In this document: positions 35,701-47,830 of the stretch, piece after piece | Numbering within the stretch: the first letter of the stretch is position 1 | Layout of the letters: the number at the start of each line of letters is the position of its first letter | Source: Burhinus oedicnemus | Lineage: Eukaryota > Chordata > Aves > Charadriiformes > Burhinidae | Assembly: GCA_008921705.1 (NCBI GenBank) | Contig: VFFE01005885.1 | Span: forward strand, 65,174-129,173 | Direction: 5' to 3' | DNA: 64,000 nucleotides | Translations under genes and position numbers: made by a program | The notes under the pieces: generated by a model | Databases searched by the model: none | What the model was told of the DNA's origin: nothing | What the model saw: only the letters and a program-made list of their open reading frames with translations

Positions 35701-38700
35701 ACCAAAACACATTCCCTTTACTGTACATAACAGGTTATTACAAGCTGAATACAAAACTCCTAGTAAATGCCCAAATGGAGCGTCTCTCTGCACCAGTAAC
35801 ACATACTCACTCTGGAAGCCCTTATAGATTAACAGTCTCTTAGTCCAGAATAACCTGAAATCCCATTTTTTTGGGACAAGAGATTTAAAGTTTTAAAACC
35901 CATTGTTCCTGAAAATATTTAAAAGAATTTGAAGGTTTAAAGGTTGACTGGATATGAATTGACACCTATTCTCAGACCGATTTCATGATTTGGTTTAATA
36001 AACTAGTCCAGCTTCTCATGAAACTGATGATCAGGTGACAAGCAAAGAAATAAAAGCATGGCAGAGGAGGGATTTACACTAAAACTTTGAAGATTCCTGA
36101 TTTCTTTCAGTGCATTTAAGTTTTGGAAGAAATTATTGGTATGTCTACACAAGTCAGTTAAGCAGTGCAGAGCACAACTCTGGACATCAGAGTTTCAATG
36201 TTCAGGTGTCAGAATCGTCCCCAGCAGGCTTCTTCCAAATGACCTGGGACTGATCTGTGAGTCAACACAAGCCAGGGAACACACCAAGATACAGTTTGGA
36301 GGTCAAAAGATTTAGTAATAGGGTAACATGGACTACTCCATACCAGTTCGCCTAGGTGCCAGAAAACACTCCCAGGATTATTTATTAGTATATAAAGACC
36401 CTACATCACTAAAGGGAACAACAAAAATAAGTTAGCTCACTTGACTAGTTAGTCCACTTTTACTAAAATTTGCTCTCCTATTTTCAACACAGAAATAATT
36501 TCAAACTTCCCGTAATTATCCAAAATTCATGGTAGTTAATAATCCTTGAAAAATAATTTAACTATGAAGAATTTCCTATTTAACTCTCATTAACAGAAAA
36601 AAAAAATTACACATTATCTCAGTGACTCAATTACTCAGATGCAGCTGGAAAGGGAATTTCATTATATACATTATCCAAACCAGATGATCGTGAAGCACGA
36701 ATTACCCACATATAAAAGGTTGCTTCTATATGTTCAAACAATTCAGTTGATAACGACACACACTGTACCTTGCAATTTGGTGTTATTTTCATCTGCTTTA
36801 CAAAGCTTCAGCAAAGGTGCCGAGTGCTGTTCCAGCATTTGGACATCACTGGAAGATTGAACCACCAGCAAAACAAGGATGCAGGCATAATTATAAGCAA
36901 CCGACTTCTTAGACTTTGAGTCTCTGAAACAACAATAAGGACTTTCTTCAGATCTCAGCTAATACGACTGGATATCTGTTAGATTTACATACTTTGATCC
37001 CTAAAAATCTACCTACAGAACTTTTACCTTCACCAAGGACTGCCCCATATAATTTTCAACCAAAAAAACACCCAAACAATTTTCTCCTATGCTTTTTGAA
37101 AAGTGAATGTTTTCTTTTACACTGACTTATTTATTTCTGCATCCACAAAAGATCAGTGAGTCAAGCAGCAAATTTTTTTCCATAACTTTGTCTGTTTTAC
37201 AAATCTTGTTTTAAAAGCACTGCTACCTAAAGCAGTAAAACTGCCTGTCCAGAGAAAACAATGATGGTTTTTAACACTTATAAGAACTTAAAGAACTGAG
37301 AGATTCCCACCCCAAAGAAGCGTGCAGCGTCCAGTTTCCCCAGTCAAATCTTTTGCTTGTTTCATGGCCAAATTTCATGCTTGAATGAAAACTGCCTACC
37401 TACTGATTTTTTCATATAGCTAAAAGTCTGACCTATATTACAACACCTTTGTGGATGACCTATGCAGATTCTTGGTATTAAGTACTTGATTACGAATGAC
37501 AAGCCTGATTTTCTATTATGCTCTTCTCCTTAAAAGTTGTTTTGTTTTTAAACAAAAACATCATGATCTAAAAGAAAAAAATATTTTACATTTACTGAAT
37601 TATTTATAAAAGATAGATACTTTTAAAATGCAGAAACCTAAAGGATATAAATAAATGCATAGATTACCCTAAAGCTTCTTTGGAATAGTACTCCATTAAA
37701 GTAATAAGACTTTGGAGATTTTTCTCCAGGCTGAATACATGAGCCACAGCAGATCTTCCTACAGGGTTAAAGGTAATCAAGTAAAGATTGTGAAGTGTTC
37801 CCAGCAGATCTGAATGGTCAGTCTCCTCACTGGCTGTGCACCGCTGAAAGTGGCAGAATAATTCTGAAATGCACTGTAACGTCTGTGTTGAATGCAGAAG
37901 CCACAGGGCAAAAGTATCCTCATTGGCACCATCCGATTGGAGACCTTCCTCTTGATCCGGATCAGAAAACTGACAAAGTGCTCTAATCAACAAATTTGTT
38001 GCTTCGTACTCAGAAATAAAGAAAAGAAGACCCTTCTGTGACTGTGCCAGGAAACGCAATATATCTCGTATAGCTTGAAGCACACCTGGGTGTGCACCTG
38101 TGACTGGAATAGACAGTAGCAAAGTAATGCATTCCAAGAAATGGTGACTATGAAGATACCTGGCGGGGGGAACAAACAGGAAAATAATCAGTAATACTAC
38201 AATCATCTGTCAACACCGCATAATAACATTTATATAAAATTATATGCCTCCTAGCTTCAGTACTTATTGCTCTGTGGACTATGAGAAATAATAACTAATT
38301 ATGAAGTAGTACAAAATTTTAATCTTACAAAACATAATTGCTATATTTACAGGAAATAAATCCCTAAATATAAAGTTCTGATCTCCAAAAAAAATCCAAA
38401 ACAAAAAAAACCCTTAGCTTATCTACAAACAAAATAACACTATATTTTATTAAATTTGCTGTATCTGAATCATCAGCAATGCTGCATTAAATCTTTTAAA
38501 TGTGCTAAGAAATCAATCATTATAGCATAAGAGGTGATTTGAAGACTCTTTCCATGTAGATACTTCTACTCAGCCATGACCTACACTGCTACTATCAAAG
38601 AAACCTGTTAGCATTTAGAGAAATACTTTCTAGACAGAAACTTGCCAACAGAGAAATAACCCATCAGATCCTTTAAATGGCTGAAGGCATGCAAGCCTCA

Positions 38701-41700
38701 ACTCCTCTGCCTGTGCTGTGAAACAGTGAGCTACGCTGACACATCTGCACGACTTCTAACCGGGGCTGGATTGTATCTTGCCAGCCAGCACGGCATACAG
38801 ACAGAGGTATTCCAGACTTGTTTTATCCATATGCACAGACGTGTTCCAAGACCACAAAGGGAAAACACTCTAGATCTGTAACAATTTTCAAATATGCATT
38901 TGTACGGCACCTAGCACAACTGGCCAGGATCTATAAATGCAACTGAAGTGCTAGCACAGTACCAGCAATAACAAGACGTTAACTTCTTGTTATATGCATG
39001 CTAGGTTGATTGAATGCCAACAAAATAACAGGTACACTAACTATCAAACTCTCTCAGACTTTATAAGCACAATCCAGAATCCTCCAATAAAGTACAAAGT
39101 GAAAAATCTAGAGAAGTGTTAGTCAGCAAGGTCACCCTTAAAAAATACCTGTATCAAGCTGGACGAAATACACTCTAGAAAGTGAACTTGCAATTGCCAT
39201 ACCTAAACAGGACAGGGTAAGGATCATCCCTTTCTGGAGGGCCTGTAATGCGTGCCATGGTTGGGAAAGATTTCACAGGTGGCTGAATCATTGTATGAGG
39301 AGCAGTTTCCATCAAATGGAAGATTTCTTCAAGAAGACTAACAAGCTTTTCCATCTCTCCTTCACTTATATTAGAAGATTCCAAAAGATGATCCATGTCC
39401 ATAGGAGCCTCCACATCATTCTCATATTCTTGGTTGGTTCTTTCAAGTCCTGCCAAGTCCTGGTCCTGTTCTGGCTCCGTGTGATTAGGAAGAGAAGGAG
39501 TGTTCTCTGCTAACTGATCAACCACCTTTTTAATATCTGACAGAATCTCATAGAAGTGACATTTCTGGAGAATTGCAGAACCAGCAGTTACTACTCTCAC
39601 AGTCTGATCCAACAGTATGAGTTCCAGGAGTTTCTGATAACCACTTTTTTCATGTACATCTACGCCACCCCTTAGAAACATTTCCATTCCCTCAGTCATA
39701 CTAATAACACTATCCAAAGCTTTAAAAGCATTAAGTTTAAGGGAGGATGATACATGATCTGCAAACAGCAGTTCAAATAACACATTAATAACTCCTGCCT
39801 GCAAGAGTGCCATTATTCCTTGAGTCCCACATTCTCCTAACGATGATACCAATTTTGTCCCAGCTTTGAGTTGTCGGACATTCAAAGCAATGGGCTGTTT
39901 GAGAGCTACCTGAAGGTTTAAAGCTTGCAGGGTCCAGTCTACTAGCTGGGTAATATAGTCTTGCTTTGTGTCTTTCACCTGCAGGTAGCTCAATCCTTTT
40001 ACTATTAAACTCGGGACTTCTTCTAATGCAGTGACCCACTTTGCACCCCTTTCCTCTTGATACAATTCCAACAGTTCAGTTAATTTAACTGAGGCTTCCA
40101 CTGCCCCTGAATTTTCTTTTTCTGGGTCTTGGTCCTTTATTTTACCAACTTCATTTTCAAATACAGTCTTGTAAGGGCAGCTGAAGTATAAGAGAGGTCC
40201 AAGCTCCCTTTCAAAAGGTTCATATGTGACAGGAGGCACAGATGCCAGATCCTCAGGAGTATATTCAATATCGAAGCTTGGATACTTAAATGTTTCACGT
40301 TCCAGATCAGCAATTCCATCTTCATCACTTGAAATCTGCTCATACCCATCATCTCCTAAAAAGAAAAACATTCAGTTATAAAATAAAATCAATTATGGAT
40401 AAACCAGTTCATAACTGCTGAGAATCTGCTCAAAATAAAAAAAATAATAATTTACTTAATACAAATATTACTGGTTAGAGAACAATCATACACTAACATA
40501 CAGAAAGCTTTCTCTCTCCAGATAGAAGTGAAAGCCCCAGTTGACATATTTTTTTATGTAATAACGGAGACATTTAAAAGAATATATTAAGCAAAAAGTT
40601 TAACTAGGGTACAACTAGGTACTACAAGAATATCGTCCAATTTTTTTCCTATGATTACATCTACCATAAAACTTCTAGCCTGAAATTTTGCACAGGCATG
40701 GGTGGGAGCTAAGTAGTACAAGAAGATGACTACTGAAATTACATAAACAACATTATTTGATTTTTAATTAAGAAATAATTCCTTTTACCACTTTCCTACA
40801 TTTTTTAAACAAAAAAAGATAAGATCAAATGTTCATTCTCACCTATAAAAGCTGTATCTATTCTCCTCTATTTATAGGAAGTAACAGGAATATTTACTAT
40901 AAAGGAATAAATATTCCACAACAAAATACTGTTCTTGAGTTATGTCAGAACCATAAATAAGGCAGGCAATGGTGCAATGACCAAGGGAAAAAGATCCAGT
41001 TCTTTTCACGCCTAGTCATCATAACAGTACTGCCATCAAAATTTCATAGACTTTTTTACTTAACCTTTTACAACTTCACTTACCTTCACCTTCTTCCTCC
41101 TCTTCACCCTCTTCTTCATCTTCATCATCCTCCTCCTCTTCCTCTTCCTCATCAGCAATACTCTCTACTGTATGCCCATCATCATCATCATCATCCTCCT
41201 CCTCCTCAACATCCACATCATCTTCATCATCTCCTTCTTCTGGTTGATCTTCCTCCACTTCTCCATCATCAGAATACTGGCTTTCTTGATGAATGGATGT
41301 TCGATCAGGAGAAATGGGCTCAAAGTAATCCTCTCTATGGTCCACATCATCTTCTTTTTCCCCAACCACTAAAAATGTATACAAAGTTGAAGAAATAAAG
41401 AGTACTCCTCTGAAACCCAACACTCAATATGTTTTAGAATTACATGTTACACATAGTGGAGATACAAAAACAGTATCTTGAAGAAAATCTTCAGGTGATT
41501 TGACTGAACACAAGCAACAATCACTTAATTCAGTAAGGCTATAAAGAATCATGTAAAGAGTTCTTGGCACTTTTAACTCACACAGAGACCAGAGAACTTG
41601 GCAGATGCTGCAGGGGGATGGAGGAGAAGGGCAACGAATACCAGAATCAACATAATATTCATAAAAAATACGAGAAGCGTGTTCAAGCAGTGTATTGGTC

Positions 41701-44700
41701 AACAGCTGATAGTCTCAAACCTACTAACTTTTAAATTGATACAATTTAACACAGCCGACAGATTTTCTTTCCAATCCCTTTCCTAAAACTGAATCCATCC
41801 AGCAGGAGTAAGAGCAGACAGGAAACTTCACACAGGGCAGGAACACAGAATTCTGCTTCCACTAAGCAGTGATGTGCAGCAGATAAAACACAGTCTGTTC
41901 TCATTCTACCTGACACTGGCATAGGTTCATCCTCATCATCATCAGGAGGAGGAGGGCCTGGAGGCGTCCTTGGTCCCCTGGGTTGTGGCCTTGGAGGGCT
42001 ACCATTGAACTGGTCTTCTTTCTCTCCATCAACTATATTTATTGTGAAAATAGAAACTTGCACTTAGTGGAATCACAGGAATAGAAACAGGAAACTTTAG
42101 TTTTTCAGTGCTACTTTTGACTAGGGAACACCTTCATTTCCCAGCTGTTATTTAATTTGCATTCTGTATCTGCAGTACGTGAGGCAGTTTTCCGAAGTCA
42201 CTCTTGATGTAAAAAAAAGCTACATCAATATGCAAGCTTATTAACACCACTGATGTTTTTTAATATAATACTGGGTTAAAATTAACATGGATGATTGCCA
42301 ATTTTGGCTTTGACACTAGCAATACTGTAATTCTACCAATAATATCTGAGTTACTTAAAAAAAAAAGTTTACATTTTAATGAAGTGGTTTTTATAGTTTA
42401 CAACTGTTTTTTACTACACAGGGTATTCAAATTTTGCAGCCTAACAGCTGTACCTTGAACAAAACAGTTCTAATTTTAAATCTAAAACCAAAATTGGAGC
42501 AGAAGCTTGCTCAGGGATTCTGTTCATGGCCATTCTAATACCAATGCAAGTAACCTACTCTGAAAAAAGCACTAGACAAGAATTTACTTAAAACCATTCA
42601 ATATAAATCTAAAAGAAATTACAGAACTAAAGGACAAAGACATAAAGCTAGAAAAATACAGCCACTGGAATCTAAAATATGAAAGAATTGGTTGGTTGTT
42701 TTTTTTAAGATGGGATACTATAATGTTGATTTTAAAAAAAAAAAAGAAATTTGTATGTTTTCTCACAAGGCTTACCATGTTTCGGGTTTCTTTTCAAACC
42801 AGGCTGTTGCTGGGGAGGTGGTGGCGGAGGTGGGGGTGGAGGAGGTGACTCTCTCTCATGACTTATTACCCTGTCAACTGAGCCATATATTGCCAAAGTC
42901 AGACAGTTGTACCACCCTCTTAGAACCAATCCATCTGTGTTGACCTGTTGGGTTTTTTAAAAAGAAAAAGCACTTAAAAACAACACAAGACAACTTTAGA
43001 AAAGTTATTTTAATATAAATTAATTATCTGCATAATTTAATATAAATTATCTGCATAATTTAATATAAATTAATTATCTGCATAAAAGCAAGAAAGGAGA
43101 ACGAAACATTAAAGTATCTCTTCACCCCACATTTTGAAAACTGAGAAAACTTTGAATATATCAATCATTACAACAAATAATCTTTCTCTAAAAGCATTCA
43201 ATTCCTTGCAATAATCTACTACAGCCTATTAATGAAAAAAAAAAAAACATTACTGTGGGTCACACAAATACTGATCTGAATGAAATAAACCCAAAGAGAA
43301 CTGAAAATTATGTGCTTAGATGTGGCCAGCAGCCACAACGTTCTGATTCATCTTTGCTCATAAATAGTGAATAGTTCTGTTGGTGATCTCCATAGGAACT
43401 GTTAAGCAATCTTCTACAACTCATGTCATTATAGATGTAGACTCTAAAGTAATGAGTATCTGAACTACAGGCAGGTTTTAGAATGAGACCCTGCACAGTA
43501 AATGCTTTACACAGCGCTAACGTACCACATGCAACCATATAATACTTAAATGACAGACATGTAGAAAAGGAGGTTTAAATCACATTGCATTACCTTTGCA
43601 TTGGGTCTGAAAATAATTGAAGTGTTTTCATCATATTCAAGGCTGTTAAGTAAAACATACAAAGTTGTTTTTCCATTAATATAAAGCATGTCCGCAGAAA
43701 TGAAACACAGCAGTACTGAACACATAAGCCAATAACAAAACACTGAACAAATACATGCTCTTAAAAAGAGTGCAAAATCACTTATTTCTACAAAATACTT
43801 TTCATTAATATATATGGGCTCTGTAAGTTTAGAAATAACAGAATCTTCTCTTCTTTTAAGCATGAACCTCTGTCTCCCCACACAGATTGAAGAAAAAGCG
43901 CAAGAATACAAACTAGCAAAAAATAGACCAAATATGAAAATCATGGGAGATGCAGATTTTCTGTTGTGCATTTTCTGCACTATAAAAATTATCAGGAAGA
44001 AAAGGCAGATACTGAAGTCATGCACAAATCTTGAAAGTATTTACCTTCCCAGCCTATCAAAAACAGGGGCACTTGGTTTGCTGACATTGTTGAAAAACAA
44101 GTCCAGCTGAAATGTATGTGGAGATGTCTCTCTGGAAACAGAACAAAAGTATAAATTAAACTCTTCCGGCTCCTTGTCAGAATAAGTAAGACTAACAAGG
44201 GAAAAAAAGCCTTTAAATTATACTGTTTAAATAATTCCCCAAAATAATTACAAGTTCAGTAGACACATAAATGCATTTTACCTTTTTACATAGGAGGTTC
44301 TATTGAGATATACAATTTCAAGAAAAAAATAACAGGAAGGTGTTCCTGAATCAGACAGTTAGTATCTTTATCTTTCACTTACCCATAAGCCCTATTGTCA
44401 GGCAAATTTGTGTGAGCTCTCACTCCTGGAGGAATGACACGTACTTCATTTATGTAAACCACGCATGGAAAACGAACTACATCTATATTGGTACTTTGCT
44501 ACAAAACAAAGAATAAAGAAAGTCTAAGAAATGTAAAATGGAAACAACATAATGTACTTGTATTCTTTATTAAGCAAATTAAGGTTGCAATCCTAATAAT
44601 TACAAAATTCAATTATGCAAAATGTTAAACACTTAAACTAAACAATTTTTTTCTTTTGACACATTGCGTGTATTTAACACTTTTTCATCAAAAGTGTTAC

Positions 44701-47392
44701 TGGTTTATTTACATCATTAGTTTCCTTTATTTGCAAAATATTTCACACAGCAACAAGTTTTTCTCTAACAGAAGGTGTGTTGGTAAGGGCAAAAACTGGA
44801 ACTTAAGTTATTAGAAAAACTGAATATATCATTCCCTTTTAATAAAACATATCAAGTTTATAACTAAAAAAACATTTATTTTTTTCAATTTTAAACACTA
44901 GCAACTGTTATAGTTCAAATGTAGTATTAGAAATAATGATACTATAAATGTTTTGCTAGACCTGTACAAAATTTCCGTACTATGCTAATTTCTCCAATTT
45001 CGCAACAACATCTGAAAACCTTTTGCAAAGATCATTTCTGTTTACAACACAGAAATAGCAAGTACAAAGAAATGTTATGCTTCAGCACTCCTAAAAGATG
45101 TTTGAGCAAACTAGGAAGCAATCATAAAGTCACAGTGACTTCCCATGTAGCAGCCACCAAACTAACGCTGAAAGTCTCGTCTCACTAGATTCACCATATT
45201 AGGTCTTATTACATTTATAGATCATCTCTGTCATATTCACACTCACAAAATAGTAAACATAGATCAAATATATGTCTAACTGTAAGCATACAAAGACTTT
45301 CTTGAACAGAAGCTCAGAATCACATTTCTCACTGAATGTTTCCAATTAGCAAATTGGATTAGCAGAGAGTGTACTAGCAAAAAAAAAAGCAAAAAACAAA
45401 ACCAAACAACTGATCTAAGTGTCTACCAAAATAATTAAAAAATGAAAATTAAAAACAAAACTGATCTGCAGTCAAAAGTCGTATAACTTTCACCTCAGTC
45501 AGAAAGCAAACGAAATCCCCAAATTACCAGCATAAGGCAAGAAAGTACTAAGATTTTTAGAAAGCTAATAAACAAAGAAATGGACACAAGTAAAGTTTTT
45601 AAAAGAATATTTAAGTGCGTGCTTTGGGGTACATATTACTGTCATTTAATAAGAAATCTATGCATACACCCTTTAGCACACAGATACAACATCTCGCTCT
45701 ACAGACTGATGTATTACAAGCAGGATGGTAGAACAAAAGGAACCCACTATGACAGGGAGCATAGTTTTATTAATAAGAATGAGGTGACTGTAGCCTGTGA
45801 GAAGTCAAGGCTGTGGAAGCTCTTTGCTTTGCCTTTAAAAAAGGTATATGTCATGTGGGAGACTCAGACTTCTGGAGGAAGGGCTGCTGCTGAGAAGGCT
45901 GCGTCCCCAGCAACACTGCCCAAAGAAAGACAGATTCCTGCGTAAATGATATGGGATTATGCCCTGACAGCTATGCATCAACATCATCAGGATGGCAAGT
46001 GAATCTAATCCACCTTCCCTCCAAAAAATTTTTAAAAATAACTACATCAAAACTGCTCAACACGTTAAATGGCATCGCTAAGCCAAATAATTTCATTAGA
46101 AGACTCAGCAATACTTTTCAAGGACTGCAAGTTCCAAGGCAAGACTCACGATCCATTTAGATGAAGAATTAGTATAACATAAAGAAGGCTTTTCTGCAAC
46201 ATGTAAAATACATTTTGATTTTTTCTTCAATAAAAATTCAATACGATTTAGGTTTGGAAAATGTTACTGGCAAGAATGAAAGTGCCATAAAATGCTATAC
46301 ACAATTAAAAACCTTCAATAAGAGAACATACTGTCCTGGAGGGGAACAGGAATGGCTAGTGTTTCCTACCCAGGGGAACAGCAGTGGCTAGCACTTCCTG
46401 CTCGCAATACTGTCTTAAATAGTAGAATTAAAAATATACGTGGGTTTCCTTGATCTTGGCAGCTACAAAGGATTCCAGAATAACTCCTCGTTTGTTTTTA
46501 ATTGCAGCAACAGTTCAAAACACTTCATTTTCTTTCCCTAATGCCTGTCCATGAACATAGTTGAGATACTCCATGATTCTGTAACATCTTTCTTAAGTTA
46601 CACTACACTTTTCGTTTTCCCCCTGGCGGTCCCCTTCTTCCACCCTGCGCAGCACAACGTGCTGAGAGCCCTCGGCAAACCTGCTGCAACGCAAGCAGCT
46701 TCAAGGATCCTCAGGATCCCACCCACCTCAAAGTGGAATATTTACACCATCTCCCACCGCTACAGCAAGCCCGAAATATTCATTTTGTTCACGACGCATG
46801 TAAGCTGCAGGGAATATCTCACATACACACAAATATTCCTCCTCCTCATTAGCCACAGAAAAGCACTAGGTATCTCCCAAGCGGCCGGGTACGGTCCTCT
46901 CCCTGACTTCCTCCCTTATAGACTTCTCGAATCAGTTTTACTCTGTTTCCCGCCAGCCTCTCCTCCCCGTTACCTCTAAATCTTCGCCCCCGTCCCACCG
47001 CCGTACCCTCCCTCAACCCCCTGCCCGCGGCACCCCGGGCTGCCACGACTGCGGTGGGCTGGGCGCACCGCGGGGCCCGGCGCCGCGCCCCGAGCAAGGC
47101 TTCGGGGGCAAGGCGGGGAGGGAGCGCAGTTTCCCCCCTCAGCGGGCACCTGGCCAGGGCCTGCTCCCTCCTGCCCGGCCACCCACTGAGGCGAGGGCCG
47201 CCGCCGGGGCCTACTCCAGCCCCGCTCGCCCCAGCCCCGCTCCATGCCTCGCAGCCGCCGCGGCCCGGGGAAGCCCCAGGAATAAGAAAGATGAGGGAAG
47301 CGGCGGCCGCAACGCCCCCGCCGCGTTACCTCCGCGCTCTGGTGCTTGAACGTATCTAAAAACAGCAGCTCTGTTGCGGTGTCCACCGCCAT
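22301..47392 (-). CDS. VIRMA: VIRMA (KIAA1429, vir-like m6A methyltransferase associated), complete, 1,821 aa
   Basis: Scaffold of the nuclear m6A writer complex (with WTAP, HAKAI, ZC3H13), steering METTL3/METTL14 to 3' UTRs and stop-codon regions. Twenty-four coding exons (minus strand, high to low): 47392-47330, 44498-44383, 44131-44045, 43642-43594, 42944-42776, 42032-41910, 41368-41084, 40355-39203, 38159-37668, 36923-36769, 35375-35293, 34854-34761, 34624-34080, 33498-33263, 32529-32277, 30906-30689, 29428-29296, 28725-28573, 26653-26493, 26238-26142, 25072-24906, 24740-24409, 23066-22923, 22458-22301. All introns are GT-AG and phases sum to 1,822 codons with TAA. Residues 1-161 include the VIR_N region and a proline run. 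Residues 203-297 are very acidic. Residues 298-1611 are a long helical body. Residues 1612-1821 are RG/RGG-rich and end HVRSFTR. The start ([15 protein letters not shown]) matches the human one nearly exactly. Confidence 0.97.
22489..22514. repeat. A26 homopolymer (T26 on the VIRMA strand)
   Basis: On the transcribed strand this is a run of 26 T ending 31 bases before the acceptor of the last VIRMA exon (exon starts at 22458). It sits in or just above the branch-point and pyrimidine-tract zone. Confidence 0.95.
23241..23758 (-). mobile_element. CR1 LINE 3' fragment in VIRMA intron 22
   Basis: Read on the minus strand, the fragment encodes the end of the CR1 RT protein ([19 protein letters not shown], then [19 protein letters not shown]) with one frame break, and ends with the CR1 3' octamer repeats (ATTCTGTG twice, seen as CACAGAAT on the plus strand). 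It lies between VIRMA exons 23 and 22 in the same orientation as the gene. It is 5'-truncated and inactive. Confidence 0.95.
26722..26752. repeat. A31 homopolymer (T31 on the VIRMA strand)
   Basis: A perfect run of 31 A in VIRMA intron 18. On the transcribed strand it is a T-run ending about 69 bases upstream of exon 19. It is not the tail of a recognisable retroposon. Confidence 0.95.
27203..28195 (-). mobile_element. Old, diverged CR1 LINE fragment in VIRMA intron 18
   Basis: The plus strand reads as a degraded reverse complement of CR1. Recognisable pieces include AGAATCACAGAA, the stretch around CAACCTGTTCCAGTGCT, GTCATCTACAAATTTGCAG, and TACTTGTTACAGGTCACCA. Many substitutions and gaps mark it as much older than the copies at 924 and 23241. 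It accounts for the non-coding bulk of the intron between VIRMA exons 19 and 18. Confidence 0.75.
31280..31498 (+). mobile_element. Short CR1 fragment in VIRMA intron 15
   Basis: The plus strand contains the CR1 3' region motif GCTCAGCTTGGCGAAGAGAA followed by diverged versions of the CR1 phrases AATAGGACACGAG and TTCAGGTTGGACATTAGGAA. Both ends are eroded. It is antisense to VIRMA. Confidence 0.75.
34080..34624 (-). other. VIRMA: VIRMA exon 13, with immediate stop on read-through
   Basis: This 545-base exon (residues 957-1138) ends TTGCCTCTTCCACTGCCCATGCAGACGACTCAG in sense at a GTATAA donor. If the intron is not spliced, one valine codon and TAA follow, giving a 1,139-residue product. A human VIRMA isoform truncated at a similar point (1,147 residues as I remember it) is annotated. 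I do not see a clear AATAAA just downstream in the intron. Confidence 0.55.
41084..41368 (-). other. VIRMA: VIRMA exon 7, acidic low-complexity segment
   Basis: The exon encodes residues 203-297. After [13 protein letters not shown] the peptide becomes almost entirely Glu and Asp, with blocks of up to seven Glu and six Asp. The DNA is an imperfect array of GAG/GAA/GAT triplets (CTC, TTC and ATC on the plus strand). Human VIRMA has the same acidic region with a different composition, so the character is conserved and the exact length is free to drift. Confidence 0.9.
42776..42944 (-). other. VIRMA: VIRMA exon 5, polyproline run
   Basis: The exon encodes residues 106-161, including the conserved [20 protein letters not shown] stretch of the VIR N-terminal region. 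Eleven consecutive prolines and three glutamines follow, then KRNPKH. Human VIRMA has a similar proline run here. Confidence 0.9.
43010..43085. repeat. AT-rich tandem repeat, three copies, in VIRMA intron 4
   Basis: Three head-to-tail units of about 23-27 bases share the core TAATATAAATT...ATCTGCATAA. The middle copy lacks the four-base AATT insertion present in the outer two. It lies in the intron between exons 5 and 4. Confidence 0.9.
44499..47329 (-). other. VIRMA: VIRMA intron 1
   Basis: This 2.8 kb intron separates the 21-codon first coding exon from exon 2. It is AT-rich except for the CpG-island end above about 46.9 kb. An antisense 121-codon open frame at 45580-45945 shows no recognisable family. 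A small tandem duplication lies at 46340-46403. Nothing else stands out. Confidence 0.85.
46340..46403. repeat. Imperfect 32-bp tandem duplication in VIRMA intron 1
   Basis: Two adjacent copies (46340-46371 and 46372-46403) share AGGGGAACAG, TGGCTAG and CTTCCT/TTTCCT blocks with about six differences. It looks like an old local duplication. Confidence 0.75.
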
Positions 47393-47830
47393 CTTGGCTC
47401 GGCCGAGGAGGAACGGCTTCCGGGCGGCAGCGCGAGCGCTTCCGGGACGCCGCCATGCCCGGGGGTGGGCGGGGCGGCGGCAACGGGGCGGGGCTGCGGC
47501 GCGAGGCGGGGGCCGACCGTTGCCAGGCCGGCGCGAGACGCGCCGCCCTCAGCGCCCTGAGGAGAGGCAGAGCCGGGACCGGCTCCCAGGCGCAGAGCTG
47601 CGGCCCCCGCTGCTCCCCGGCCCGGGAGAGGTGCGGGGCCGCTCGCAGCGCTGCCGAGTACACCGGACCAGAGCCAAGGCTCGGGGAAGGAGAGCGGGGA
47701 GGCCGGGAGGGCGTTCCCCACAGCTGCGGCCGCCCGCCGAAGGCAGCGGAGGGAGAGCTGCGGGGTCGGCGGCGGGAGCGGGGTCGCTGCCGCGGCACGC
47801 GTGGCTGCAGGTTGAGCTTGTGAGCAGGGG
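46960..47830 (-). promoter_or_regulatory. VIRMA: CpG-island promoter of VIRMA
   Basis: A dense CpG island covers the first VIRMA exon. Two ETS-type CTTCCGG elements lie at 47417-47423 and 47439-47445, just upstream of the start codon on the VIRMA strand. The start codon itself is inside a YY1-like motif (CCAAGATGGCGG, plus coordinates 47386-47397). This is typical of a TATA-less housekeeping promoter with the transcription start within a few tens of bases of the ATG. Confidence 0.75.

Noticed and set aside
45580..45945. 121-codon plus-strand frame inside VIRMA intron 1
   Set aside because: No recognisable domain, no splice or promoter context, antisense in an intron. Within the range expected by chance.
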